From the NCBI GenBank assembly GCA_027854065.1, contig JAQGEF010000002.1, positions 62,001 to 126,000 on the forward strand: a stretch of 64,000 nt of DNA. Direction: 5' to 3'. The stretch's first letter is position 1. The number at the start of each line of letters is the position of its first letter. Positions 27,340-35,993 of this stretch are shown one piece after another. The stretch is from Polluticaenibacter yanchengensis. GTDB taxonomy: Bacteria > Bacteroidota > Bacteroidia > Chitinophagales > Chitinophagaceae. A program made the translations under genes and the position numbers. Below the pieces are notes generated by a model. It was not told the origin of the DNA. It saw only the letters and a program-made list of their open reading frames with translations, and ran no database searches.

Positions 27340-27555
27340 TTAATTAGATTTCTTTTTCCCTTTTTTGCTTTTAGAAGTTTTGCCGTCTTTTTCACAACTT
27401 CCTTTTTCATCTTTTTCACTGCAACAGGATTTTTCTTTCTTCTCATCCTTTTTACAACAAGATTCAGATTTTGTTTTTTCCTGTGCATTTACAACCGTAG
27501 AAGCTGTTAATGAGATTCCAAGTAATAATGCCGCTGACAATAATAGTTTCTTCAT
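27340..27555 (-). CDS. Small secreted Cys/Lys-rich protein
   Basis: 71 aa. A signal peptide (MKKLLLSAALLLGISL to about VNAQ) leaves a mature peptide of about 46 residues made almost only of Lys, Glu, Asp, Ser and Cys. It contains two Cys pairs and one single Cys (SCCKKDEKKEKSCCSEKD, then SCEKD). There is no hydrophobic core, so it is probably disordered. Paired cysteines in an exported peptide suggest metal binding or redox chemistry, but this is inference. It is in the track's longest plausible frame, has a clean ATG and a strong terminator. Confidence 0.75.
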   Translation of the reverse strand: MKKLLLSAALLLGISLTASTVVNAQEKTKSESCCKKDEKKEKSCCSEKDEKGSCEKDGKTSKSKKGKKKSN

Positions 27556-27576
27556 GATAGTCGCAATATTTATTGA

Positions 27577-28230
27577 TTAGTTAAATTGTCCAAGAACGGT
27601 AACACCACCCTGAACGGTTTGATTCAATTGTAAATCTATTTTGGTACCTAAAGGTAATAATAAATCTACACGGCTGCCGAACTTAATAAATCCGAACTCT
27701 TCAGTTTGCTTTACAATATCACCTGGTTTCAGGTAATTCACAATGCGACGGGCGACTGCGCCTGCTATTTGTTTTACCAATATTTGCCTGCCATCTACTT
27801 TATAAACCACACTGTGTCTTTCATTATCAGTGCTGGATTTAGGGTCCCATGCTACCAGAAATTTGCCGGGATGATATTTGCTGTAAAGCACTTCTCCTGC
27901 AACGGCATTCCTGTTGACGTGTACATTTAACGGGCTCATGAAAATACTTACCTGCAAACGTTTGTCTTTAAAATATTCCTCGTCATATACTTCTTCTATT
28001 ACTACGACCTTGCCATCTGCCGGGCAAATTATTTTGGAAGCATCAATGGTGTGTTGTCTTTTCGGGATACGGAAAAAAGACACTATAAAAATAAAAAAGC
28101 CTGTGCTTAATACTGCTATAGGAATTGATAACAACGGGTGCGGGAAAAAATAACCGACCGCAAAATTAACCAATGCTAAAAAAACTAATACCACAGCAAT
28201 GGTGGGATACCCTTCTCTATGAATTTTCAT
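27577..28230 (-). CDS. psd: Phosphatidylserine decarboxylase, short form
   Basis: 217 aa inner-membrane proenzyme. Two N-terminal spans (about residues 9-50) are followed by the decarboxylase domain with FMSPLNVHVNRNAVAGEV and YHPGKFLVAWDPKSS. IKFGSRVDLLLPLG near the C-terminus holds the Gly185-Ser186 self-cleavage site that creates the pyruvoyl group. It makes phosphatidylethanolamine from phosphatidylserine. Last gene of the CPBP-DUF2007-cdsA-psd operon (49-nt gap after cdsA), so two steps of phospholipid synthesis are coordinated. Confidence 0.95.
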   Translation of the reverse strand: MKIHREGYPTIAVVLVFLALVNFAVGYFFPHPLLSIPIAVLSTGFFIFIVSFFRIPKRQHTIDASKIICPADGKVVVIEEVYDEEYFKDKRLQVSIFMSPLNVHVNRNAVAGEVLYSKYHPGKFLVAWDPKSSTDNERHSVVYKVDGRQILVKQIAGAVARRIVNYLKPGDIVKQTEEFGFIKFGSRVDLLLPLGTKIDLQLNQTVQGGVTVLGQFN

Positions 28231-28279
28231 GAAAGTTTAAATAAATTGAATTGCAAAAGTAAGTATGTTGAGGCATTTT

Positions 28280-29164
28280 TTAAGCCGATTGCAGCATTAT
28301 TACCAAAATCAAAACAACGGGAGTGGCTAGTAACATGGAATCGAAGCGGTCTAAAAAGCCGCCGTGACCCGGTAACATGTTGCCGCTGTCCTTTACATTG
28401 GCCATGCGTTTTAGTTTACTTTCCCATAAATCGCCCAAAGTACCTATCACTGCACCGATTGCTCCGATCAGGAAAGCCAGTAAAGTTACTTTGCCAAAAA
28501 ACAGGTAACTGCCTACAGTGCCTATTAATGCAATACAAAGGACAGCGCCGCCAATAGTTCCTTCCCAGGTTTTCTTAGGTGAGATTTTGGAAAATGGCGT
28601 TTTGCCGATAAATGAGCCTACCAGGTAGGCACAGGTATCATTTAACCAAACCGAGAAGATGATCAGCAAAGGGATGCTGATACCATTGCTTAAATTGGTA
28701 ACAAGCCCGTTGCCAAAGTCGTATTCACTGATGCGAAATGCGACCATTGCCCCCAGGCTGATAGATATATAGATGATACCTAGTAATGATAACAGAACAG
28801 CGCTTATATTGATACCCCTGTCTGCTTTTATAAGACCAATGGCCATGGCGGTAAAGCCTGCAAACGCAAAAGGTATAACCAGGTTATTATTTAAACTGTA
28901 ACCGGCTATTTCATAGGGATATTTACAAAATGCCAGGAATAAACTGAACCCGATGGCAGCTATCCCGTATTTGAATAATGTAGGTAATTTTACATGATAG
29001 ATCTTATCGACCAATTTACAATACTCGTACCAGCAACCGAAATGGATGATTACGAAAAGCAATAAAAAACTCCAGTGATTAATTAACAAACCCGCCATCA
29101 TTACTGCTACAAAGATCAGGGCGCTCAGCGCACGGGTTTTAAAAACTTCTTTATTTAACGCCAT
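28280..29164 (-). CDS. cdsA: Phosphatidate cytidylyltransferase
   Basis: 294 aa polytopic membrane protein with about eight spans. The CdsA signature near the C-terminus is complete: SKLKRMANVKDSGNMLPGHG followed by GFLDRFDSMLLATPV, with the metal-binding Asp residues. It makes CDP-diacylglycerol from phosphatidic acid and CTP. It lies 7 nt after the DUF2007 gene and 49 nt before psd. No phosphatidylserine synthase gene, which would connect the two enzymes, is in the window. Confidence 0.95.
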   Translation of the reverse strand: MALNKEVFKTRALSALIFVAVMMAGLLINHWSFLLLFVIIHFGCWYEYCKLVDKIYHVKLPTLFKYGIAAIGFSLFLAFCKYPYEIAGYSLNNNLVIPFAFAGFTAMAIGLIKADRGINISAVLLSLLGIIYISISLGAMVAFRISEYDFGNGLVTNLSNGISIPLLIIFSVWLNDTCAYLVGSFIGKTPFSKISPKKTWEGTIGGAVLCIALIGTVGSYLFFGKVTLLAFLIGAIGAVIGTLGDLWESKLKRMANVKDSGNMLPGHGGFLDRFDSMLLATPVVLILVIMLQSA

Positions 29165-29171
29165 TATTAAG

Positions 29172-29402
29172 TTATGATTTAAAGCCGTCGCTGCTTTCTA
29201 TAAGTTTTACTGCGTCGGCTAATTGCGTATCCGGCACCATAATGATCAATTCGCCCGGTAATGCAATGTTGTACATGCTATCCTGTTTATTTAAAACTTC
29301 ATTTAAAATGCCATTTTCCTGTAGCATGCCGGATAAAATAAATGCATGAGACTGGCTGCTTGTTTTGTAGGCTTCTACCCAATTAACTGATGATTGTTTC
29401 AT
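29172..29402 (-). CDS. DUF2007 (putative signal-transducing) small protein
   Basis: 76 aa. The pattern VEAYKTSSQSHAFILSGMLQ, then ENGILNEVLNK and PGELIIMVPDTQLADAVKLI matches the small DUF2007 fold, a ferredoxin-like PII-type domain. Members are thought to be regulatory, but a ligand is not known. Its start overlaps the CPBP protease stop as ATGA, and cdsA follows after 7 nt, so it may tie the protease to lipid synthesis. Confidence 0.85.
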   Translation of the reverse strand: MKQSSVNWVEAYKTSSQSHAFILSGMLQENGILNEVLNKQDSMYNIALPGELIIMVPDTQLADAVKLIESSDGFKS

Positions 29403-30523
29403 GGCTGTCGTTTTTGATTATTAGCAAATGGATTTTTCGGATCTATCACTATTTCTACCGGTGCTTCCAGTTTATTAGTGGTCACTATTTTATACAATGC
29501 AAAAACAATACCTATCACCCCTGCAAGGGCCAGGTACCAGGGCACTTTAGTGTCATCCATCGATGAAATGTCTTCTCCTTTCCTGGTGGTGTAAAACATA
29601 ATGGTCACTACAGTGGCATTATTGAGAAAGTGGTACAGGATGCTGTATCCAATGTTTTTTGAATAATAAAATACCAGTCCTAACACAACTCCTAACATAA
29701 AGCGGCTCAGGAAGCCGTACCAGCTGGTATGGACTGCACTAAAAATGATGGCAGTGGCAATTATAGCTGCCATCGGATGATTGCCTATTTTACTAAAAAT
29801 GTCTTTGACTGGCGTTATAAAATAGCAGGCAATGACTACTGCCAACACAATGCCGATAAATGACCATGACATATTATTGGGACTAAATACAAAATAAGTT
29901 AGTGTAACAATGAATGCCGCGATTAATATATAAGCACCACCAATATTTTTATTGCGGGTTAACATATTTTGAATACCACCCCTGAAAAAAACTTCTTCAA
30001 ATAATGCGGGGAAAAATGCCAGGATGAACAATGAGCTGATATACTGGCCCCAGGTACTTACCTGTCCTAACAGTTTTACCTGACTTTCATATTGTTTTTC
30101 AAGTTCGTCAAAAAATACACGTTTTGTATCAGGAATAGGAATGGCCTTGTTTACTTCGCTTAGATAACCCGACAATGCAAAACCTACGGCAACGATTAAT
30201 AAGGTAAATACTAAGTGCATCGGGTTAAAGTTGTTCCTAAACCCTAATGCCAGGAACGGTTTATTATATACAATTTTCGCATAAAGAAATGCCGGTAGAA
30301 AGAACATTAAAAAGGTACTGATCAGCTGCATCACCATTATGCCGGAGGTATATTTAGGGTCGGTTAATGCAGTTTCTATTTCAGCCAGGTTAATGCCGGT
30401 TTGTAACAGCAGGTAGATTGCCGGTATTATTATGGCCAATATAAATGAACCTCCCATACATGCTAAAAATACACCTAGTTTAGAAGTAGGGGAATAACCT
30501 TTATTGATCAATTCTAATGACAT
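29399..30523 (-). CDS. CPBP family intramembrane glutamic protease
   Basis: 374 aa polytopic membrane protein with about eight spans. The family motifs are in order: EEVFFRGGIQNML (catalytic Glu-Glu and Arg), HTSWYGFLSRFMLGVV, and HFLNNAT (His...Asn). Known relatives include the eukaryotic CAAX protease Rce1 and bacteriocin self-immunity proteins. First gene of the operon that continues with DUF2007, cdsA and psd. The substrate is unknown; cleavage of a membrane protein linked to lipid homeostasis is a guess from context. Confidence 0.9.
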   Translation of the reverse strand: MSLELINKGYSPTSKLGVFLACMGGSFILAIIIPAIYLLLQTGINLAEIETALTDPKYTSGIMVMQLISTFLMFFLPAFLYAKIVYNKPFLALGFRNNFNPMHLVFTLLIVAVGFALSGYLSEVNKAIPIPDTKRVFFDELEKQYESQVKLLGQVSTWGQYISSLFILAFFPALFEEVFFRGGIQNMLTRNKNIGGAYILIAAFIVTLTYFVFSPNNMSWSFIGIVLAVVIACYFITPVKDIFSKIGNHPMAAIIATAIIFSAVHTSWYGFLSRFMLGVVLGLVFYYSKNIGYSILYHFLNNATVVTIMFYTTRKGEDISSMDDTKVPWYLALAGVIGIVFALYKIVTTNKLEAPVEIVIDPKNPFANNQKRQP

Positions 30524-30771
30524 AAGTATAATAAATTATCTTTTGCAAAGAAAGGGTATTTTTAGTAATGAAGGGTGGCTGTTTGGATTATGGGTTTTCT
30601 TTACCGTTTTTCATAAGTAATAAATGGTCTGTAACCCTCAATCAACGTTTTTTAGCAGGGGCAGCATTATTCCTGCTATTTGACATCGTTGTGTTAGCCT
30701 GTTGCCAGAGTATTGTTCTCGCTTAGTTTTATGGATTTACTATGGTTTGCTTGCTTTGTGCATTGTAGAAG

Positions 30772-30801
30772 AAAAAAGAGCTGCCTTTTGGACAACTCTT
30801 T
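30772..30801 (-). terminator. Terminator of kup
   Basis: On the minus strand AAAGAGTTG and CAGCTCTTT pair with one mismatch around a 9-nt loop and are followed by TTTCTTC, about 10 nt past the kup stop. Confidence 0.65.
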
Positions 30802-30810
30802 ACTAAAACT

Positions 30811-32787
30811 TTATTCGTTAATGCGGTGTAGCGGATATTTTTTTATTGGCCCTACTATCAGCGGGAATTTTTCAATAGTTACCACACTGCTATCTAATCC
30901 GAATCCACGCTCTTCGCTTAATGAGAACATTTTTATGCGGAAGTAGAGTACCATAATGATCTTTTCGAAGAAATTAAGTTCATTATCAGAACTCAGGAAT
31001 TTTTCCAATACCACGTACTGGAAATCTCCCATTACTTTTTTCTTCTCAAGGCTTTCGTAACGGCTGGTAACATTCACCTCTTTGTTTTTTACCAGTTCTT
31101 CAATCACCTGTTTTAACAACAGGTTCACCCGTGGCTCCACGCGGAAGCCCAGGCGGAACTCTACCCGGATAATATCATTTGGTATAATGTGCTCTACGGA
31201 ATATTCGCAGGTATATGGGTCATCCTGGGTGTCCACATGTACAAACCAGTAGATATCCGCCCGTTTGGGTTTGCGGTTCAGAATAGAGTGAATGATCTTA
31301 TGTTCAATTTCCCTAGGGTTGTTGGCACTGCTTAAATAAACCAGGTGCGTGGCGTATTTGGGAATGGTCTTATCATTGCTTATTTCCTGTATCTGCGGTA
31401 CATAGTCCTGTACTTTTACAAACTCTACGTAGCGGTTTTTAATTTTCCGGCTTCTGAACCATACATACATTACCGTGAACATGATGCCACCGGCAATGAT
31501 GGCCATATAACCGCCTTTAGGGAATTTGTTCAATAAGGCAATGGTAAATGCCGTTTCGATGGTTAAGAAACCAATCAGGAATATCCACACCAGGAACTTA
31601 TTCACCCTGTGAATGACCAGGTAATTGCTGAATAAAATAGTACTGGAGATCATGCCGAGAATAATGGCTAAACCATAAGCAGACTCCATCCTGTTACTTT
31701 CTTTAAAGTAAAGGGTAATGATGATACAGCCTATAAATATCATCAGGTTGATGCCCGGGATAAATATCTGTCCTTTCTCCTCGCTGGGATACCTGATTTT
31801 CAATCTTGGCCAGAAATTAAGACGGATGCCTTCTCCAATGAGTGTGAATGCCCCTGTAACCATTGCCTGGCTGGCAATTATTGCTGCAGTGGTAGCGATG
31901 ATCACTCCAACCGGTACAAACCATTCAGGCATCAGGTTGAAAAATGAATTAATCTTGAACTCGTTGATATTGGCAACGGACATATGCATGCCCTTATAGT
32001 TCTTAAGAAGATTGGCCCCCTGCCCGAAATAATTCATTAACAGGGCCATTTTTACAAAGGTCCAGGATACTCTTATATTTGGTTTGCCGCAATGTCCCAG
32101 GTCGCTGTACAAAGCTTCTCCACCCGTGGCACATAGGAATACAGCGCCCAGCAGAAAAAAGCCGTTAGGGTAGTGGGTGAGGAAATGAATTGCATAGTAG
32201 GGATTTAATGCTTTGAAAATGCTGGGTTCATCAGTAATGTGTAAAAATCCGAATACGGCAAGCATCGAAAACCATATAAACATTATTGGACCGAATATCT
32301 TCCCGATTTTGCCTGTACCAAACTGTTGCATGAAAAAGAAAATGCAGAGAATGGTCAACACCACTATTACAATGGTGTCTGTATGGATATAAGAGAAATA
32401 TTCAATGTTTTTGAGTCCCTCAATGGCGGAGGTAATAGACATGGGTGGCGTGATAATCCCATCTGCCAATAATGCGGCACCACCGATCATGGCAGGCATT
32501 ACCAGCCATTTTTTTCTGCGTTTAACCAATGTGTAAAGGGAAAAGGTGCCGCCTTCACCTTTGTTATCCGCCCTTAGCAGGAGTACCACATATTTTAGCG
32601 TGGTAAGAAGTGTAAGCGTCCATACTATGCAGGAGAGCGTACCAATAATCAATTCATCGGTCACTACTCTGTCATGAATAATGGCATTGAAAACATATAA
32701 AGGAGATGTTCCGATATCTCCAAAAATAATGCCGAGTGCAACTAGGGCACCGGCAGCTGAGGCTTTGTTTAAGTTTTTTGTGCTCAC
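30811..32787 (-). CDS. kup: Kup-type potassium transporter
   Basis: About 658 aa, with 12 spans and a soluble C-terminal domain. The start ALGIIFGDIGTSPLYVFNAI is the Kup signature; DNKGEGGTFSLYTLVKRRKK, GGEALYSDLGHCGKPNIRVS and YFGQGANLL also match. It imports K+ with protons. Two GTG starts are possible, at 32808 and 32787; the shorter one gives VSTKNLNKASAAG as in homologues and leaves a short leader after a TACATTTG element at 32808-32815. Monocistronic with its own terminator. Confidence 0.95.
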   Translation of the reverse strand: MSTKNLNKASAAGALVALGIIFGDIGTSPLYVFNAIIHDRVVTDELIIGTLSCIVWTLTLLTTLKYVVLLLRADNKGEGGTFSLYTLVKRRKKWLVMPAMIGGAALLADGIITPPMSITSAIEGLKNIEYFSYIHTDTIVIVVLTILCIFFFMQQFGTGKIGKIFGPIMFIWFSMLAVFGFLHITDEPSIFKALNPYYAIHFLTHYPNGFFLLGAVFLCATGGEALYSDLGHCGKPNIRVSWTFVKMALLMNYFGQGANLLKNYKGMHMSVANINEFKINSFFNLMPEWFVPVGVIIATTAAIIASQAMVTGAFTLIGEGIRLNFWPRLKIRYPSEEKGQIFIPGINLMIFIGCIIITLYFKESNRMESAYGLAIILGMISSTILFSNYLVIHRVNKFLVWIFLIGFLTIETAFTIALLNKFPKGGYMAIIAGGIMFTVMYVWFRSRKIKNRYVEFVKVQDYVPQIQEISNDKTIPKYATHLVYLSSANNPREIEHKIIHSILNRKPKRADIYWFVHVDTQDDPYTCEYSVEHIIPNDIIRVEFRLGFRVEPRVNLLLKQVIEELVKNKEVNVTSRYESLEKKKVMGDFQYVVLEKFLSSDNELNFFEKIIMVLYFRIKMFSLSEERGFGLDSSVVTIEKFPLIVGPIKKYPLHRINE

Positions 32788-32807
32788 CTTCTTTAAATAA
32801 TAAATCA

Positions 32808-32815
32808 CAAATGTA
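32808..32815 (-). promoter_or_regulatory. -7 promoter element of kup
   Basis: On the minus strand TACATTTG matches TAnnTTTG exactly. It supports the GTG start at 32787, because the longer frame would begin inside this element. Confidence 0.45.
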
Positions 32816-32831
32816 GTGCGTTATTATATAC

Positions 32832-32865
32832 AAAAAGGTTACCAATTTTACCGGTAACCTTTTTT
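32832..32865 (-). terminator. Terminator of the FKBP operon
   Basis: A perfect 12-bp stem (AAAAAGGTTACC with its complement) with a 9-nt loop, 28 nt past the stop of the second FKBP gene; T-rich on both strands. Confidence 0.85.
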
Positions 32866-32892
32866 CTATAAAAAATATTTATAATCAATCTC

Positions 32893-33333
32893 TTAATGTG
32901 AAGTATTAAATAACTCCACTTCAAAAATCAAGGTGGCACCACCCGGAATATCCCTGCCGGCACCACGCTCGCCATAAGCCAGGTTGTATGGCAGGTAAAA
33001 TTTATATTTACTGCCTACAGGCATTAACTGCAACCCTTCGGTCCAGCCGCTGATTACCTGGTTCAGACCAAAACTTAATGGCTGACCTCTTTGTACGCTG
33101 CTGTCAAATACTTTACCGTCGATAGTAGTACCCGTATAATGTGTGGTCACTTTAGCGTTGGCGGAGCCTGGTTTAGGGCCATCGCCTTGTACCAGTACTT
33201 CATATTGTAAGCCGGACGCTGTTTCTGTTACTTCCGGTCTTTTTTTGTTTTCTTCTAAAAAGGCCCTGCCTCTATCAATTTCTTTCTGCAAAGTCTCTCT
33301 CGTCTTTGCCTGTAATTTATCAAATAAACTCAT
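32893..33333 (-). CDS. FKBP-type peptidyl-prolyl isomerase, cytoplasmic
   Basis: 146 aa without a signal peptide. A short helical N-terminus (KLQAKTRETLQKEIDRGRAF) precedes an FKBP domain with VTTHYTGTTIDGKVFDSS, GWTEGLQLMPVGSKYKFYLP and AYGERGAGRDIPGGATLIFE. It catalyses proline cis-trans isomerisation in folding. It follows the exported FKBP gene after 18 nt and shares its domain plan, so the pair probably arose by duplication and now serves the cytoplasm and the envelope. Confidence 0.92.
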   Translation of the reverse strand: MSLFDKLQAKTRETLQKEIDRGRAFLEENKKRPEVTETASGLQYEVLVQGDGPKPGSANAKVTTHYTGTTIDGKVFDSSVQRGQPLSFGLNQVISGWTEGLQLMPVGSKYKFYLPYNLAYGERGAGRDIPGGATLIFEVELFNTSH

Positions 33334-33351
33334 AATGATTATTTTATAAGA

Positions 33352-34143
33352 TTAATGGTTGTGGCCGTCATGTTCGTTGTGTTGCTGGCCGGCATCTCCT
33401 TTAATAATGTCTAATAATTCTACATCAAATACTAATGTAGCACCGCCAGGAATATTTGGAGGCGCACCTTGTAAACCGTATGCCAGTTGGTAAGGTATAT
33501 AGAATTTAAAGGTGGAACCAACATTCATTAGTTGTACCCCTTCTGTCCATCCCCTGATAACATTTTGAAGCGGAAACTCAATTGGTTGGTTTCTATCCCT
33601 GGAACTGTCAAATTTAAAACCATTTAATAAAGTACCGGTATAATGCACTTTTACAGTACTGGTAGCCGTTGGTTTTTCGCCGGTACCTTCTTTAATAACT
33701 TCATATTGCAGACCACTGGCAGTTTCTTTCACTCCCAGGCGTTTTTTATTGGCTGCCAAAAAAGCCTTGCCTTCTTCTATAACCACCTTGTTTTTATCTT
33801 CCGCCATTTTCTGCATGTTCTGTCTTAAGATCATGTCAGCATCCTGTGGTTGAAACAAAGGGTTTTTGTTTTCTAGTGTTGCTTCCACTGCAGCAGCTAA
33901 TGTTTTATAGTTTAGTTTATCTATATTCTGTTGCTTTAAAAAACTGGCTTCTAAAACACCGATTGCATAGCTTAAGCTGTCTAATGCTGTTTTAAGCTCT
34001 ACCGGTTTAGCAGCCGCAGGCACTTTTGTTGCAGCAGTTTTAGCAGCGGGTTTAGCTGCAGGTTTCGCAGGGGCTTTTTTTACCTGTGCATTTGCACCAG
34101 CCAGGATACAGGTACCTAGGCCTATTAAAAACATTTTCTTCAT
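33352..34143 (-). CDS. FKBP-type peptidyl-prolyl isomerase, exported (FkpA/Mip-like)
   Basis: 263 aa. A signal peptide ends at ANAQ. An Ala/Pro/Lys-rich spacer (about 22-50) is followed by an FKBP_N dimerisation region (LDSLSYAIGVLEASFLKQQN) and the FKBP domain (VKVHYTGTLLNGFKFDSS, GWTEGVQLMNVGSTFKFYIP, AYGLQGAPPNIPGGATLVFD). The C-terminus is His-rich (QQHNEHDGHNH), which could bind metal. It folds periplasmic proteins. First gene of the two-gene FKBP operon. Confidence 0.93.
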   Translation of the reverse strand: MKKMFLIGLGTCILAGANAQVKKAPAKPAAKPAAKTAATKVPAAAKPVELKTALDSLSYAIGVLEASFLKQQNIDKLNYKTLAAAVEATLENKNPLFQPQDADMILRQNMQKMAEDKNKVVIEEGKAFLAANKKRLGVKETASGLQYEVIKEGTGEKPTATSTVKVHYTGTLLNGFKFDSSRDRNQPIEFPLQNVIRGWTEGVQLMNVGSTFKFYIPYQLAYGLQGAPPNIPGGATLVFDVELLDIIKGDAGQQHNEHDGHNH

Positions 34144-34305
34144 GTGATTCTTAAAAATTTATTTGCAATGTTACATTATATTAATAAATATTAAAGCTAA
34201 GAGTATTAAAAAATAGGATGAGGCCTGTTTTTTAATTTAAATTTCCGATCTGGCATGTTTGTTGTGTTATAATAGTTCTATCTCATAATCTAAAAAATCT
34301 TAAAC

Positions 34306-34506
34306 ATGCCAGTAGTAAAAGTAATAGAAGTCATTTCTCATTCCGAACTTAGTTTCGATGATGCCGTTAAGCAAGCGGTTGCCGAGGTTTCAAAAACGAT
34401 AAGAAATATCGATTCAGTCTATGTAAAAGATATGAAATGCCATGTGAAAGATGGTAGAATAACCACTTATGGTGTTATCTGTAAAGTTTCTTTCAGAGTA
34501 GATTAA
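34306..34506 (+). CDS. Dodecin family flavin-binding protein
   Basis: 66 aa, the exact size of dodecins. The chain VVKVIEVISHSELSFDDAVK, then AVAEVSKTIRNIDSVYVKDM and YGVICKVSFRVD has the beta-alpha-beta-beta dodecin pattern. Dodecins assemble into hollow 12-mers that store riboflavin, FMN or CoA. A Trp near the strand-2 region, which binds the flavin ring in archaeal and bacterial dodecins, is absent here, so the ligand is uncertain. Single gene with its own terminator. Confidence 0.88.
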   Translation: MPVVKVIEVISHSELSFDDAVKQAVAEVSKTIRNIDSVYVKDMKCHVKDGRITTYGVICKVSFRVD

Positions 34507-34508
34507 TC

Positions 34509-34543
34509 AAAAAGCGTCAACCCGGCAGGTAAGACGCTTTTTT
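34509..34543 (+). terminator. Terminator of the dodecin gene
   Basis: AAAAAGCGTC pairs with GACGCTTTTT around a 14-nt loop, directly after the stop codon. The A-run and T-run also suit termination of minus-strand ispH at 34552. Confidence 0.85.
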
Positions 34544-34551
34544 CATGATGG

Positions 34552-35787
34552 TTATGTTGTAAATTGTAAGTTTTTTATCGTTTCTTCCGTATCCAGTTCA
34601 ATCCCTTTAAAGTTCAGTATCTTTTTAATCACTTCCTCCACCATTGCATCCGGGCAACTGGCACCGCTCGTTATCATAATAGTGGTGACTGCTTTATCCG
34701 GTAAGAATGTATTGGTTGTCAGGCGCTCCTTCGTTCTCCAGCCAAAGTGATGGATCAGATGTTCATCAGAAATCTCATTTGCAGAACTGATATAATAGGT
34801 TTTCAGCTTTTTTTCGCATAATTCCACCAGGTGACTGGTGTTACTGCTGTTATACCCGCCTACTACAATAGCTAAATCAGCCTCCTCTTCCAACATGCCC
34901 AGCACAGCGCTCTGGTTATCGTTGGTTGCATAACAAAGCGTATCACGCGTGTCAGCAAAATATTCAGCTGTATGGTTTTCGTCCAGCTGATAATGCTTTA
35001 CGATTACCTGTTTTAAATAATCTGCAATTTCCTGCGTATCGGTGGCCAATTGGGTGGTCTGGTTGATGACACCAAGTTTGCCCAAATGTTTTTCCGGGTC
35101 AAAATTGCTGCTGTACAATCCCGCAAATTCCGTATAAAATGCTTCATAAGGTTTTTCACCGGTAATATATTTGGCCAGTTCGACCGTATCTTTCATATCA
35201 TTCACAATCACTGTAGGTGTATTGGCAGCACTTCTGCTAAAAGTAGCCCTCGTTTCTTCGTGTTTAGGCTTGCCGTGTACCACCAGGCTGTAGCCTTTGC
35301 CGGCCAATGCTTCACCACGGTTCCAGACTTTTTCTACAAACGGGCAGGTGGTATTATAACGCTTCGGCGAAATGCCGATCTGCTCCAGCTCACTTTCCAC
35401 ATGCAAAGTGGTACCAAAAGCAGGAATAATTACAATGTCATCTGCCGTTAGTTCGCTGTAAGGTACCAGTTGTTTGCCATAAGTATCCTGTAAAAATTGG
35501 ATGCCTTTGTCCATCAGGTCTTTGTTCACATGTGGGTTGTGAATCATTTCGCTCAACAGGAATATGCGCTTTCCCGGGTTTTCCCTGATGCATTTATAGG
35601 CAATTTCAATGGCATTTTCCACACCGTAGCAAAAACCGAAATGACGGGCTACCAAAAACTTTACAACACCAAAATCCAGTACGGTTGGGGTAAAGTCCTT
35701 TTTTAGTTTGTCTTTTTGCTTTCTTATGTTCTTAATGTCGGTTATAAACGAGCTGCGGTATTCTAATGGTACATCAAACTGCTTCAT
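34552..35787 (-). CDS. ispH: 4-hydroxy-3-methylbut-2-enyl diphosphate reductase
   Basis: 411 aa, about 90 residues longer than E. coli IspH, as in the long form seen in many Bacteroidota; the extra length is an N-terminal block of about 45 residues and inserts. The three iron-sulfur cysteines are in GFCYGVENA, TTCPFVEKVWN and SGASCPDAMVEEVI, and the His residues in LSEMIHNPHVN and VVHGKPKHEETRATF are present. It makes isopentenyl and dimethylallyl diphosphate in the non-mevalonate pathway. Confidence 0.95.
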   Translation of the reverse strand: MKQFDVPLEYRSSFITDIKNIRKQKDKLKKDFTPTVLDFGVVKFLVARHFGFCYGVENAIEIAYKCIRENPGKRIFLLSEMIHNPHVNKDLMDKGIQFLQDTYGKQLVPYSELTADDIVIIPAFGTTLHVESELEQIGISPKRYNTTCPFVEKVWNRGEALAGKGYSLVVHGKPKHEETRATFSRSAANTPTVIVNDMKDTVELAKYITGEKPYEAFYTEFAGLYSSNFDPEKHLGKLGVINQTTQLATDTQEIADYLKQVIVKHYQLDENHTAEYFADTRDTLCYATNDNQSAVLGMLEEEADLAIVVGGYNSSNTSHLVELCEKKLKTYYISSANEISDEHLIHHFGWRTKERLTTNTFLPDKAVTTIMITSGASCPDAMVEEVIKKILNFKGIELDTEETIKNLQFTT

Positions 35788-35890
35788 AAATGCAAAATTA
35801 CAATCTAATTGGCTATTTTATAGAGCAGAACCTTATTCGAAATGGATATCTGTAATTTTTAGCAAGTTTTTTTACAAGGTAACAATCATT

Positions 35891-35924
35891 TGTGCTACTA
35901 TTGTGCATCGTTGTGTCACTCCCT
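35891..35924 (+). repeat. 34-nt inverted repeat, left copy
   Basis: TGTGCTACTATT-GT-GCATCGTTGTGTCACTCCCT. The reverse complement occurs at 37739-37772 with 32 of 34 matches (GT becomes AA). The pair brackets a 1.8-kb segment with two genes. Confidence 0.85.
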
Positions 35925-35993
35925 TGTACGGCATTTTCAATATTCAGCCGGTACAACGCGGATGCAACTAAATCCATTTATAAATCATTAGTT

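Noticed and set aside
30673..30699. Possible third copy of the 34-nt inverted-repeat sequence
   Set aside because: Only about 11 consecutive bases (CATCGTTGTGT) match; too short to call.
35892..35993. Upstream GTG extension of the amidohydrolase
   Set aside because: The extension translates the inverted repeat and adds residues unlike the family; the ATG at 35994 begins directly before the conserved SIDTHHHF strand.
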